Below are positions 34,631 to 42,727 of a DNA stretch of 64,000 nucleotides, in pieces. The notes under the pieces are model-generated. The model ran no database searches and was not told where the DNA came from. It saw only the letters and a program-made list of their open reading frames with translations. Location of the stretch: positions 1 to 64,000 of the forward strand of contig CAWKNX010000020.1 of assembly GCA_963851085.1 (NCBI GenBank). The letters are read 5' to 3'. The translations under genes were made by a program, and so were the position numbers. This DNA comes from DATFVJ01 sp963851085 (GTDB taxonomy: Bacteria; Actinomycetota; Actinomycetes; Streptosporangiales; Streptosporangiaceae). Numbering within the stretch: position 1 is the first letter of the stretch; every line of letters begins with the position of its first letter.

Positions 34631-35575
34631 TCAGGAACGTGGCTGGGTGGGGAAGGCTACGCCGGTGAGCGCTTCGGAGGCGTGCCAGAGGCGGTCGGCG
34701 AGCTGCTCGCCGTGGGCTGTCCTGGAGTAGTGAACCTTTCGGGGGGAGCCTCTGGACTCGCCGGGTCCGCCGGGCCCGTAGTAGTCTCCGCCCTCGGCCG
34801 TGGGATCGGTGGCGGCTCGCAGCACCGGCAGCGCGCCACGCGCGGCGGGCTGGCCCGCGAATCGCGTGACCAGTCCGAGCGCTCGCGCCGAGATGCCGCC
34901 ACCGCCGAGCCGTGGCCCGCGGTACTGCAGCTCGGTGCGGCTGTAGCCCGGGTGCGCGCCGACGCTCAGGGTGACCGCGGCCGCCGCACGCAGCCGGCGG
35001 TCGAGCTCCAGCGTGAACAGGGCGTTGGCCAGCTTGGACTGGTTGTAGGCCCGCCACGGGCCGTACCCGTGCTGGCTGTGCAGGTCGCCGAGGTTGATGG
35101 TGCCCATGCGGTGGTTGAGGCTGCTGACCGTCACGACCCTGCTGCCCGGGCGGTGCAGGAGGGCTGGGAGCAGGCGCATCGTGAGCGCGAAATGCCCCAG
35201 GTGGTTGGTGCCAAACTGCAGCTCGAAACCCTGGGCCGTGGTCTGCCGGTGCGGTACGGCCATCACCCCGGCATTATTAATGAGCAGGTCGGGCCCATCG
35301 GCGCGGCCCACGAGCTGCTCGGCTAGGCGCCGGACTGACTCCAGGTCGGCCAGGTCCAGCTGGACAAGTTCGACGCTGGCCGCTGGCAGGTCCGCGGCGA
35401 TGGCCGCGCGGGCGGCCCGGCCGCGGTCGGTGCTGCGGCTGGCCAGCAGCACGTGGGCGCCGCCCCGGGCCAGTTCCAGCGCCTGGTGGAAGCCGATACC
35501 CGTGTTGGCGCCGGTCACCAGGGCCGTGCGGCCATGCTGGCCGGGCATGTCGGCGGTCGTCCATGGCGTGGGCAT
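34631..35575 (-). CDS. Short-chain dehydrogenase (protochlorophyllide/retinol-reductase-like)
   Basis: 314 residues: TGANTGIGFHQALELA, ASRSTDRGRAA (NADP arginine), LLINNAGVM, GTNHLGHFALT, VSSLNHRMG and YNQSKLANALF (catalytic Y-x3-K). This is the long-SDR type that actinobacteria annotate as protochlorophyllide-reductase-like or retinol-dehydrogenase-like; plant-type chemistry is not implied. It is divergent from the truncated nitroreductase at 35845, sharing a promoter region with a perfect 29-bp palindrome. Confidence 0.87.
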   Translation of the reverse strand: MPTPWTTADMPGQHGRTALVTGANTGIGFHQALELARGGAHVLLASRSTDRGRAARAAIAADLPAASVELVQLDLADLESVRRLAEQLVGRADGPDLLINNAGVMAVPHRQTTAQGFELQFGTNHLGHFALTMRLLPALLHRPGSRVVTVSSLNHRMGTINLGDLHSQHGYGPWRAYNQSKLANALFTLELDRRLRAAAAVTLSVGAHPGYSRTELQYRGPRLGGGGISARALGLVTRFAGQPAARGALPVLRAATDPTAEGGDYYGPGGPGESRGSPRKVHYSRTAHGEQLADRLWHASEALTGVAFPTQPRS

Positions 35576-35736
35576 GGGGTCCTCCGAATCGCTTCGGCAA
35601 ATCGGTTGTCCGGAGTCACCGGAACGTGCACAGCTGCGTCAACGTGCTCAGCGGTGCCCTGCTTCCAGCATGGCGTCATCGTTGGCCGGTCCGGGCGACG
35701 CGGCGCCGCTTGACACAACGAGCTTGCGGATTAAAT

Positions 35737-35765
35737 CTTCGATATCTAATGTTTAGATATCGAAG
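35737..35765. promoter_or_regulatory. Perfect palindrome CTTCGATATCTAA-TGT-TTAGATATCGAAG
   Basis: 13-bp perfect arms with a 3-bp spacer stand in the divergent region between the SDR (35575) and the gene at 35845. It is AT-rich relative to surroundings and looks like a strong operator, of a type used by PadR or TetR proteins. No regulator gene is adjacent in the window. Confidence 0.6.
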
Positions 35766-35844
35766 TTACTCGCCCTGCTGCCTGCGCCCGCATGCAACTG
35801 GCCCTCCGCCGCGCTCCGAACGCGGCCGAAGCAAGGAGACACCC

Positions 35845-36126
35845 ATGTCCACACGAACGAAGCGCCCGCTCGGCCGGCGCATCCAGCAGCGCGTGTTCCG
35901 CGTGCTGAACGTTCCGATGCGCCTCGTTCTGGGTCTGCCGGTTGCCACCCCGCTCAGCGGCACGACCGCCCCGCACGACCGCCCCGCACGACCGGCCCGC
36001 ACGACCGGCCCGCCGCGCCCAGGAGCCCTCGGACCGGCACACCCAACAGGCGCCGCCACGGCTGACAACCCGGACAGAAGACAGTCGGCGGGCACCGATG
36101 AGTTGCCCCCGGCGGCGGGGTCGTAG
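35845..36126 (+). pseudogene. Deazaflavin-dependent nitroreductase (DDN-type) stub
   Basis: RIQQRVFRVLNVPMRLVLGL with PVATPLSG is the N-terminus of F420-dependent nitroreductase-family proteins, whose next residues should form the F420-binding strand. Instead, three 13-bp GCACGACCGGCCC-type repeats follow and the rest is Pro/Arg-rich. AAGGAG stands 7 bases ahead of ATG 35845, so the start is intact and the remainder lost. Confidence 0.5.
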
Positions 36127-36235
36127 TAAGTGAACATGCTCCGCAGGCGACCTCTCAAGGCCAGGCCGGCGGCCACAGAAAAGTGTCGTACCCCTGTGGT
36201 GTAGTCGAGGTAACAACATGTCGAGGAGGCCCACG

Positions 36236-36550
36236 ATGCGGCCAACACACCACCTCAGCATCAACGCCGTTCGAACCGACGCCCTGTTCGTATCGGACTT
36301 GCAGCGATCCGATGAACCCAGTGCCGGGCAGATCCAGGAGGCGGTCGCTCGAGCCGTCCGCGAATTCGGCGGCCGCGGCTGCGCCGACCGGGTTGCGCAG
36401 GAATTCGGCGATCACCCGGAGATCGCGGTCGCGCGGATGCGCTGGGCCCGGCACGTAGTCGACGAGGCGTTCGGCGGTTCACGGCTGGAGCGGGCCGCCA
36501 CGCGGCGGTTCGGTCATCGATCCACTGCTCGCGCTGCTTGCGCCGCATGA
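36236..36550 (+). CDS. Conserved small actinobacterial protein
   Basis: 104 residues. The core LSINAVRTDALFVSDLQRSD, QIQEAVARAVREFGGRGCAD and VAQEFGDHPEIAVARMRWAR is a recurring small actinobacterial protein, as far as I recall, with no known function; it looks wholly helical. GAGGAGG precedes ATG 36236 by 6 bases. The last 20 residues are low-complexity. Confidence 0.65.
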   Translation: MRPTHHLSINAVRTDALFVSDLQRSDEPSAGQIQEAVARAVREFGGRGCADRVAQEFGDHPEIAVARMRWARHVVDEAFGGSRLERAATRRFGHRSTARAACAA

Positions 36551-36705
36551 GCCACGGTCTTGAAGTCCCGGGTGTCCACCGCGGACAGTGGCTGTGCCGG
36601 TGCGGCCCGCAGGCGGGCAGCCGAGCGCTCCTGTTAGGTAGCTGGCAGGCGCACCGTGCAGGGGGCGTCCGAGCTGGGCTGAATTGAGCTACCCGAGAGG
36701 CGCAA

Positions 36706-36860
36706 TGACCGTTATCAAATCGGGCCAAGGCAGCCGTTCGCCACTGCCCGGCAACCGTTTCCGGCTACCGGCATCGCTTCGCCGCCGCGTTGTCGGCCAC
36801 GGTGATGCTAGCCGCGTCGATATGTGTCGCCGGGGCGGCGGGGTGCGGAGGCCCATCCGG
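36706..36860 (+). pseudogene. Possible lipoprotein signal-peptide remnant
   Basis: An ATG at 36706 after GAGAGGCG starts MTVIKSGQGSRSPLPGNRFR, and one frame over RHRFAAALSATVMLAASICV continues to AGAAGC, a good lipobox. The combination suggests the N-terminus of a lipoprotein with one frameshift, lost beyond the lipobox as it runs into the MFS gene end. Confidence 0.35.
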
Positions 36861-36944
36861 CGGCATAGATCAACCGGCCGGTGGTTGCCGGCCGGTCGAT
36901 CTCTGGGGTGTTCTCAGTGGGTGGCCGTTCGGCCGACGGCGGGG

Positions 36945-38532
36945 TCATCCCTGCGGGGAGCGCCGGGGCAGACGGGCAAAGGCGATGGGGACGGCGGCGA
37001 GGGCGACGGCGACGCAGATCCATGCGCCCGCGTCGGCGCCGTGCACGAAAGCGTGGGAGGCGATGTGGAGGATGTCGCTGGCGGCGGGTCCGGGTAGGTG
37101 CCGGCCGATGGTCGCGGCGGCACCGATCGATTGGCTGGATGCGGTGCCCAGCGGACCGGGCGGCAGGTGGGCGGCGGACATCGAACTGGTGTAGAGGGAG
37201 TTGGCCACGCTGCCGGCCACCGCGACGCCCAGCACTGCACCGAGGTTGCGGGTGGTGTTGGTGATTGCCGAGCCGATCCCGGTCTTGGCGGGCGGGAGGG
37301 CCAGCATGACCGTCTGGGTGGTGGGTGCCATGGCCAGGCCCAGCCCGGCCGACATGACGACCAGTCCGAGGACGAAGTGCGGGTAGCTGCTCCCGGCGCC
37401 GGCGGTGGTGAATAGGGCCAGCCCGCCGGCCATCACCGTCAGGCCCGCGGCGACCACGGAGCGGATGCCGAACCGGGCGGCCAGACGCGGCCCGAAGGGC
37501 GACACCAGCATCAGCACGATGGCCGAGGGCAGGGCCCGCATGCCGGCCGCGAAGGTGCCGTAACCCAGGACGAACTGGAGGATCTGCGTCCACACGAACG
37601 TGATACCGGACAGGCCGAAGAACAGGACGGCGACGGAGACGTTGGCCGCGGCGAAGGCGCGGTTGCGGAACAGAGCCAAATCCATCATCGGATGGCTGCT
37701 GCGCAGTTCCCATCCAGCGAACGCGGCCAGCAGCGCGGCGCTCGCGGCCGCGCGTGCGAGCGTCATACTCGACGCCCAGCCCGAGGCGGGGGCCTCGATC
37801 AGCGTGTAGGTGAGGGCGGCAAAGGCGAACGCGGCGAGCAGCGCGCCGGGGATGTCGAGGCGGCCCCGGCCCGCAGCCCGGGATGCGGGGATCAGCAGCA
37901 CCGCGCCCGCGATGGCGGCGGCCACGACGGGAATGTTGACCCAGAAGATCGAGGGCCAGGAGTAGTGCTGCAGCAGCCAGCCGCCGGCGGTGGGGCCGAT
38001 TGCCACGCCGAGGCCGCTGACGGCCGACCAGATGCCGATGGCCTTGGCCCGTTCGGCGGGGTCGGTGAAGGCTGTGGCCAGCAGCGAGAGGGTGGCTGGC
38101 ATGATGAAAGCCGCGCCCGCACCCATGACCGTGCGCATGGCGATCAGGCCTGCCGCCGTGGTGGTCAGCGCTGCGGCGGCGGAGCCCGCACCGAACACGG
38201 CCAGGCCGGCGAGCAGGGCACGGCGCCGTCCGTAGCGGTCGCCGGCCGCGCCGGCGGGCAGCAGCATCGCGGCGAAGGCGAGCGTGTAGGCGTCGACGAT
38301 CCACACCAGCCCGCCGGACGTCGGGTGCAGGGTACGGGCGAGGGTGGGCACCGCTACGTTCACGATCGTGGTATCCACCACGATGATCAGCAGGCTGAGG
38401 GCAGAGCACGCCGAGCGCCCACCAGCGGCGGCGAGACGCCGGACCGGGCCCGGATTCTGGAAGTGCCGGACGGGATGTGGCGGACGGGGCGGTGGGGAGG
38501 GACTGGTCTTTGGTTGCGGTGAGGGGGGACAT
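36945..38532 (-). CDS. DHA2-type MFS drug exporter, one frameshift as sequenced
   Basis: The 528-residue reconstructed protein is a 14-helix DHA2-family multidrug efflux transporter: VVDTTIVNVAVPTLART in helix 1, WIVDAYTLAFAAMLLPAGA, GDRYGRRRALLAG (motif A) and MPATLSLLATAF. The N-terminal 43 residues lie in another frame because of an extra C in a CCC run near 38407; removing it restores the reading frame. GGAGG lies 6 bases ahead of ATG 38532. A TetR gene is immediately upstream on the same strand, and matching ATTGAT-N6-ATCAAT palindromes precede both genes, so TetR repression is likely. Confidence 0.85.
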
Positions 38533-38546
38533 GGGGACGCCTCCTG

Positions 38547-38564
38547 ATTGATTAACCTATCAAT
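38547..38564. promoter_or_regulatory. Operator ATTGAT-N6-ATCAAT before the MFS gene
   Basis: Inverted repeat 15 bp ahead of ATG 38532 with the same half-sites and spacing as the site at 39124-39141 in front of tetR. Confidence 0.65.
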
Positions 38565-38580
38565 GACCGTGCAAAAAAAA

Positions 38581-39114
38581 TCAGGTGATGGGAGGGGCGA
38601 AGGCGTAGGAGCGGGGCAACTCGAGCGCCGCGCCGACGTTGAGCAGCAGTCCGGTGGCGATGAAGCGGGCCACGGTTGTGGCGTCGAGCCCGGTCAGCGC
38701 CATGACTTCGTCGAAGTTCTCCATGTACAGGCGCCGCATGTGCTCCCGGATCTCAGGGTCGCCGGTGGCGGCGTAGCCCTGGAGCTGGCAGCGCAGCAGA
38801 TCCTGGTCGGCCATGAGTGCCCGGTAGCCCAGGCCGAGTGCCCGCAGGCCCTCCGCGGCAGAGGCGGGCTGCTGCCATGACGCGGCGAAAGCCTGCCGGA
38901 CCCGGTCGCGCACCAGGCTCTGAACCGCCAGGAAGAGCACCTTCTTGTTCTCGAACAGCGCGTAGATGTATGGCTGGGAGATCCCAGCCCGCTCGGCGAT
39001 GGCCGCCGTGCGGGCGGCGTGGTAGCCGTGCTCGGCGAACTCGTGGATGGCTGCGGCGAGCACCTGCTCCCGCCGCTCCTCCGCGGTGGGCCGGTGTGCC
39101 GTGGTCTTCGCCAT
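38581..39114 (-). CDS. TetR family repressor of the MFS exporter
   Basis: 177 residues starting MAKTTAHRPTAEERRE. The helix-turn-helix is AIHEFAEHGYHAARTAAIAE and AGISQPYIYALFENKKVLF. ATG 39114 is preferred to the upstream ATG 39150 because the operator lies between them. Two identical-pattern palindromes, one before its own start and one before the exporter, indicate autoregulation and control of the exporter. Confidence 0.88.
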   Translation of the reverse strand: MAKTTAHRPTAEERREQVLAAAIHEFAEHGYHAARTAAIAERAGISQPYIYALFENKKVLFLAVQSLVRDRVRQAFAASWQQPASAAEGLRALGLGYRALMADQDLLRCQLQGYAATGDPEIREHMRRLYMENFDEVMALTGLDATTVARFIATGLLLNVGAALELPRSYAFAPPIT

Positions 39115-39123
39115 GCGTTCATT

Positions 39124-39141
39124 ATTGATAAGCCAATCAAT
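39124..39141. promoter_or_regulatory. Operator ATTGAT-N6-ATCAAT before tetR
   Basis: TTATTGAT-AAGCCA-ATCAATAA, arms of 8 bp including the flanking TT/AA, lies 10 bp ahead of ATG 39114. Same half-sites as at 38547-38564. Confidence 0.7.
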
Positions 39142-39293
39142 AACCGTCAAGGGGTCCGCCGGAGTTTTTCTGGCGGACCTGGCAGACGGCCCGTGCCGCC
39201 GCGGCGGGCGTGGGCCGATTATCCCAGCCGAATGCGCCGCGCAGGAACCTGATCATCGCCCCGCAGCCGCACAGGTGTGGCAGTGTGGACGGC

Positions 39294-40133
39294 ATGCTCC
39301 TGGGGCTCGTCCACGTGAACATGGGCTCGATGAGCCGGCCCGATGGCCTGGTCGCGGCGGCGCGCGCGGCCGAAGCAGCGGGCTTTGACTCGGTGTGGGC
39401 GGGCGAGCACATCGTGTTGCCGGATCCGCAGGTGCCGCCGTCGCCGATGAATCCACAGGACCCGGCGCTCGACCCGCTGCTCGCGCTGACGTGGGCGGCA
39501 GCCCATACGACGACCATCCGGCTTGCGACCGGGATCGTGATCTTGCCCCAGCGCAATCCCGTCGTGCTCGCCAAGCAGGCGGCGACGCTCGACGTGCTGT
39601 CGGGCGGCCGGCTCATGCTCGGCGTCGGCGTGGGCTACCTCGAAGCGGAGTTCCGCGCGCTCGGCGCCAACTTCGCGGAGCGCGGTGCGGTGACCGACGA
39701 GCACCTCGATGCGATGCAGGCGCTGTGGTATGACGAGCACCCCGAATACCACGGGCGCTTCGCCGATTTCGCCGGCATCGATGCCCGCCCCCGCCCGCTC
39801 CAGCAGCCGATCCCGCTGGTGGTCGCGGGCCACAGCGCGCCGGCGTATCGCCGGGTGGTCGCGCGCGCGCACGGCTGGTACGGATACTGGCTCACGCCCG
39901 GCGACGTTGCCGCCTCGCTCAAGGGCCTTCGCGCCGCCGCAGATCACATCGAGCGGCCCGCCGAGCTCGGCGAGCTTGAGATCAGCGTGACGCCCCGCGG
40001 CCGGATAACCCCCGGGCAGGCTGCGGCCTTCGCCGAGGCCGGCGTCCACCGGCTCGTGTTCCTCGCACCCCCGACACCGGACGGCCCCGCCAAGACGATC
40101 GACGCCGCCATCGCGGCCATAGCCGATCTCTGA
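39294..40133 (+). CDS. LLM-class (F420-dependent) oxidoreductase
   Basis: 279 residues of the luciferase-like monooxygenase fold: LVAAARAAEAAGFDSVWAGE, HIVLPD, TIRLATGIVILPQRNP, QAATLDVLSGGRLMLGVGVG and PIPLVVAGHSAPAYRRVVA. Actinobacterial members of this subgroup usually use coenzyme F420. Start ATG 39294 (MLLGLVHVNMG) fits the family's first strand. It is divergent from the tetR gene; substrate unknown. Confidence 0.85.
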   Translation: MLLGLVHVNMGSMSRPDGLVAAARAAEAAGFDSVWAGEHIVLPDPQVPPSPMNPQDPALDPLLALTWAAAHTTTIRLATGIVILPQRNPVVLAKQAATLDVLSGGRLMLGVGVGYLEAEFRALGANFAERGAVTDEHLDAMQALWYDEHPEYHGRFADFAGIDARPRPLQQPIPLVVAGHSAPAYRRVVARAHGWYGYWLTPGDVAASLKGLRAAADHIERPAELGELEISVTPRGRITPGQAAAFAEAGVHRLVFLAPPTPDGPAKTIDAAIAAIADL

Positions 40134-40546
40134 GCACCGGTCATCGGCCGAAGATGCAGCTGGTTGCGCTGGCCACGGTGCGCCCATGACCAGGGTGCGG
40201 GCGAAACCGGGGCATGGCCGACGGAGCTCGAGCCTGGGATATGCCCCCCGATACCCAGGCCCGTCTGGCGTGACCCTCGACCGCATCTGTGCAGCCACTC
40301 CAGACCGCATGCCATGCCATGCCATGCCATGCAGATGCGGATGCTTGCCGAAGCGCCCGGCGGGCGGCTGGGTGCTGCCGTGGTAGCGCGAATAGTTAAG
40401 GACCGCGGCCAGGCTACGAGCAGGTGGTGGCGGGCCGGCGCTGCAGCCGCTCTGCAGCTGAGGGGCGAGCTCGCGACCGATGAAGGCCGGGCGATCGACT
40501 GTCTGCAGGTGGCCCCGGGCATGCTGAGGGAGTGGACAGACCGGAG
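40134..40546. other. Intergenic with a 5-bp microrepeat
   Basis: GCCAT is repeated four times in tandem at 40311-40330 (ATGCCATGCCATGCC). No gene is supported. Confidence 0.55.
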
Positions 40547-41269
40547 ATGGAGGTCGGTTTCGCGGCTGAGCTGCGGCTGTTCCTGGCCCCAGCTCATCGG
40601 GGTGGGCGGGTGCGGGCAGCCTGCGATGGGACGTCGTCGCTTGGCCACGTGGTCGAGTCACTTGGCGTCCCGCTGCCGGAGGTTGGCGGCCTGGTCGTCA
40701 ACGGCCGGCCGGTGGCCCCGTCCTACCGGCCGGGTGCCGGTGACGTGGCCGATGTCTTTCCTGTGCGGCGCCCGCAGCGGCTGCCGTCGGCACGTTTTAT
40801 TCTGGACGTCCACCTCGGAACGCTGGCCCGCCGGCTGCGGCTTGTGGGTGTCGATGCCTCCTACCGTAACGACCTTGACGACGACGCCCTGATCGAGCAG
40901 GCGAACGGGGGGCGGCGGGTGCTGCTGACCCAAGACCGCGGGCTGCTGCGCCGCAGGAAACTGTGGCTGGGAGCCTATGTGCGGGGCGCGCGCCCGGACG
41001 AGCAACTCTGCGACGTGCTGGAAAGGTTCGCTCCGCCCCTCGCGCCCTGGAGCCGGTGCACGGCGTGCAACGGGCCGCTGTCAGCGGCACCCAAGCGGGA
41101 GGTGGAACGCCTGCTGATGCCCGGGACGCGGCGCACCTATCAAACCTTTTCGCGCTGCGGGGCGTGCGGCCATGTTTACTGGCGCGGCGCGCACAGCCGC
41201 CGGCTTGAAGCGATCGTAGACTCGGCGCTTGATGCCGCCGCCAAGTCCGATCACCGCCGGGGCCAGTAG
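40547..41269 (+). CDS. Mut7-C RNase-domain protein with MoaD-like N-terminus
   Basis: 240 residues. The N-terminal 75 residues form a ubiquitin/MoaD-like domain (ELRLFLAPAH...GGLVVNGRPVAPSY), joined to the Mut7-C PIN-like RNase domain (FILDVHLGTLARRLRLVGVD, LLTQDRGLLRRRKLWLG) and a zinc ribbon (RCTACNGPL, CGACGHVYWRG). Studied facts on the family are few; an RNA-cleaving role is predicted from the PIN-like fold with acidic residues D in LDVHLG, DLDDD and TQDRG. ATG 40547 is uncertain; an in-frame GTG lies at 40532. Confidence 0.85.
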   Translation: MEVGFAAELRLFLAPAHRGGRVRAACDGTSSLGHVVESLGVPLPEVGGLVVNGRPVAPSYRPGAGDVADVFPVRRPQRLPSARFILDVHLGTLARRLRLVGVDASYRNDLDDDALIEQANGGRRVLLTQDRGLLRRRKLWLGAYVRGARPDEQLCDVLERFAPPLAPWSRCTACNGPLSAAPKREVERLLMPGTRRTYQTFSRCGACGHVYWRGAHSRRLEAIVDSALDAAAKSDHRRGQ

Positions 41270-41787
41270 GCCCCGGCGCCTGCCCCCGGCACGACCTGCC
41301 GGGCGCGCGGGCACTGCCCGCGTGGCGCAGCCCATGGACCTCCCGGGCCACCGCTCGCGTCGCAGCAGAAGAGGATGGGCTGGCCTGGGGGGTCCGGCAG
41401 TCACAGCGGCTAGGCTTCCGGGTGTGGCGCATACGCCAGACCACCACCATCATCACGGCCGATGAGTACGGGGTGGCGGCAGCGTTTGTCCCGCCGCCAA
41501 CGGAACTCGATCTTTGTTCGGTTTGGCGCCCCTATCAACCTCGGCTGAGCCTGCGCCCAGGCGCACCTGAACGGCACCCGCTCGGCACGCAGCTCTGACC
41601 TCGTCATCACTCGCCGCAGTTCATTGTGGCTCATCCTGCCGCCAAGGCCGCCCGGCCGACGCAGCCGAACCGCGGCGTTGTGGCGCTGGCCGGGTAGCGC
41701 ATCTGCCGGATCCTTCCACTGGGGGCAGCTGCGCGGCGCGATGGGGCGCGGCATTATCGACGTCGGGAGCGGTCGGAGGTGCAGGGG
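41270..41787. other. Intergenic, no supported gene
   Basis: Open frames on both strands are compositional. No repeat or hairpin was noticed. Confidence 0.45.
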
Positions 41788-42285
41788 ATGCTGACAGACT
41801 TCTACATTGCATTCGGGACGGTGTGCTTCACATTGTTGGGGCTCTGGATGGTGGTGCTCCAGACCCGGCACGCGGAGTGGCGTGGGGTGGCGGTGCATCG
41901 GCGGAGGGCTTACGGGGTCGCGCTGCATTTCTCCTTGCCCGGGTTGATGAGCCTGTTGGCGCTGGTCGACCCGGCCAGCATGACGCTGTGGCGGGTCTCA
42001 TTCGCGATCGTCGCTGGCGGTGGTGCGATCGTGCTGGTGCTCGTGCGCGGTCCTCTGCCGACCTGGGCGGGCCGGGCAGCCTACCTCACGGCCGTCGCCT
42101 TATACCTGGTGATCGCGGTCGTCGCGGCCGTGCCCAGCGTTGTCGCCAATGCCGGAATGTCAGCTCGGCCGCTGCGCATCGAGGCGGTTCTGCTCACGAT
42201 CCTCGTGTTCTTCGGTGCCAACGTCGCGCTACTGCTGCTGTTTGACGAGACAGGGGGGACTGGCAACTCGGCCAACGTCCGTTGA
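41788..42285 (+). CDS. Small integral membrane protein
   Basis: 165 residues with four to five membrane helices (FYIAFGTVCFTLLGLWMVVL, VALHFSLPGLMSLLALV, FAIVAGGGAIVLVLV, AYLTAVALYLVIAVVAAVPS, EAVLLTILVFFGANVALLLL). After the first helix comes QTRHAEWRGVAVHRRRAYG, a charged loop. I do not recognise the family. ATG 41788 follows GGAGGTGCAGGGG. Confidence 0.6.
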   Translation: MLTDFYIAFGTVCFTLLGLWMVVLQTRHAEWRGVAVHRRRAYGVALHFSLPGLMSLLALVDPASMTLWRVSFAIVAGGGAIVLVLVRGPLPTWAGRAAYLTAVALYLVIAVVAAVPSVVANAGMSARPLRIEAVLLTILVFFGANVALLLLFDETGGTGNSANVR

Positions 42286-42727
42286 CGCGCCAGATCTTCA
42301 ACCCCGCTGGGCAGCGCCGACGTTGCGCGCGTAGCGCCGCGACACGCCGGCCAGGCCCGACCAGGCCAATGCAGGCAGGAGGCAGGCCCAATCGGGGCTG
42401 ATACGACATCTGCCGGTCGAAGGGCCTAGGCTGGCGCCGGGGCACGCAGATCACGTCATGGGTGCTCCAGAACTCCCATTTCGCCTGCGCAGAAGCAGTG
42501 CGGGGGAACCAAGCCTAATTCCTGCGCGAATCTGCGAGAACTTCGCCAGCCACCTGCGGGAGATGGTCTTGCAGAGCGCGAGGGCGACGGCTTGAGGCCA
42601 CAAGATGCCATGGCCTGCGGCCGCGGACCGAGTGCCTTCATCGTCAGCATCGTCAGCCGACGGCCGAGGAGGACCTTCCGGGGCAGGCGGATCAGCGCGA
42701 ACCCGACGTCGCGGGCGGCATCGATGC
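42286..42727. other. Spacer between a membrane-protein gene and glgP
   Basis: A minus-strand frame ending at 42456 reads VGFALIRLPRKVLLGRRLTM and looks somewhat protein-like but cannot be assigned. No other feature. Confidence 0.35.

Noticed and set aside
35845..36126. Intact small DNA-binding or basic protein
   Set aside because: The first ~40 residues match deazaflavin nitroreductases and the rest is a 13-bp repeat translation, so a truncated gene is the better reading.
40307..40332. Functional site in the CCATG microrepeat
   Set aside because: Simple five-base slippage with nothing nearby to connect it to.
39219..40661. 480-codon minus-strand frame
   Set aside because: Antisense to the LLM-class oxidoreductase; no family features.
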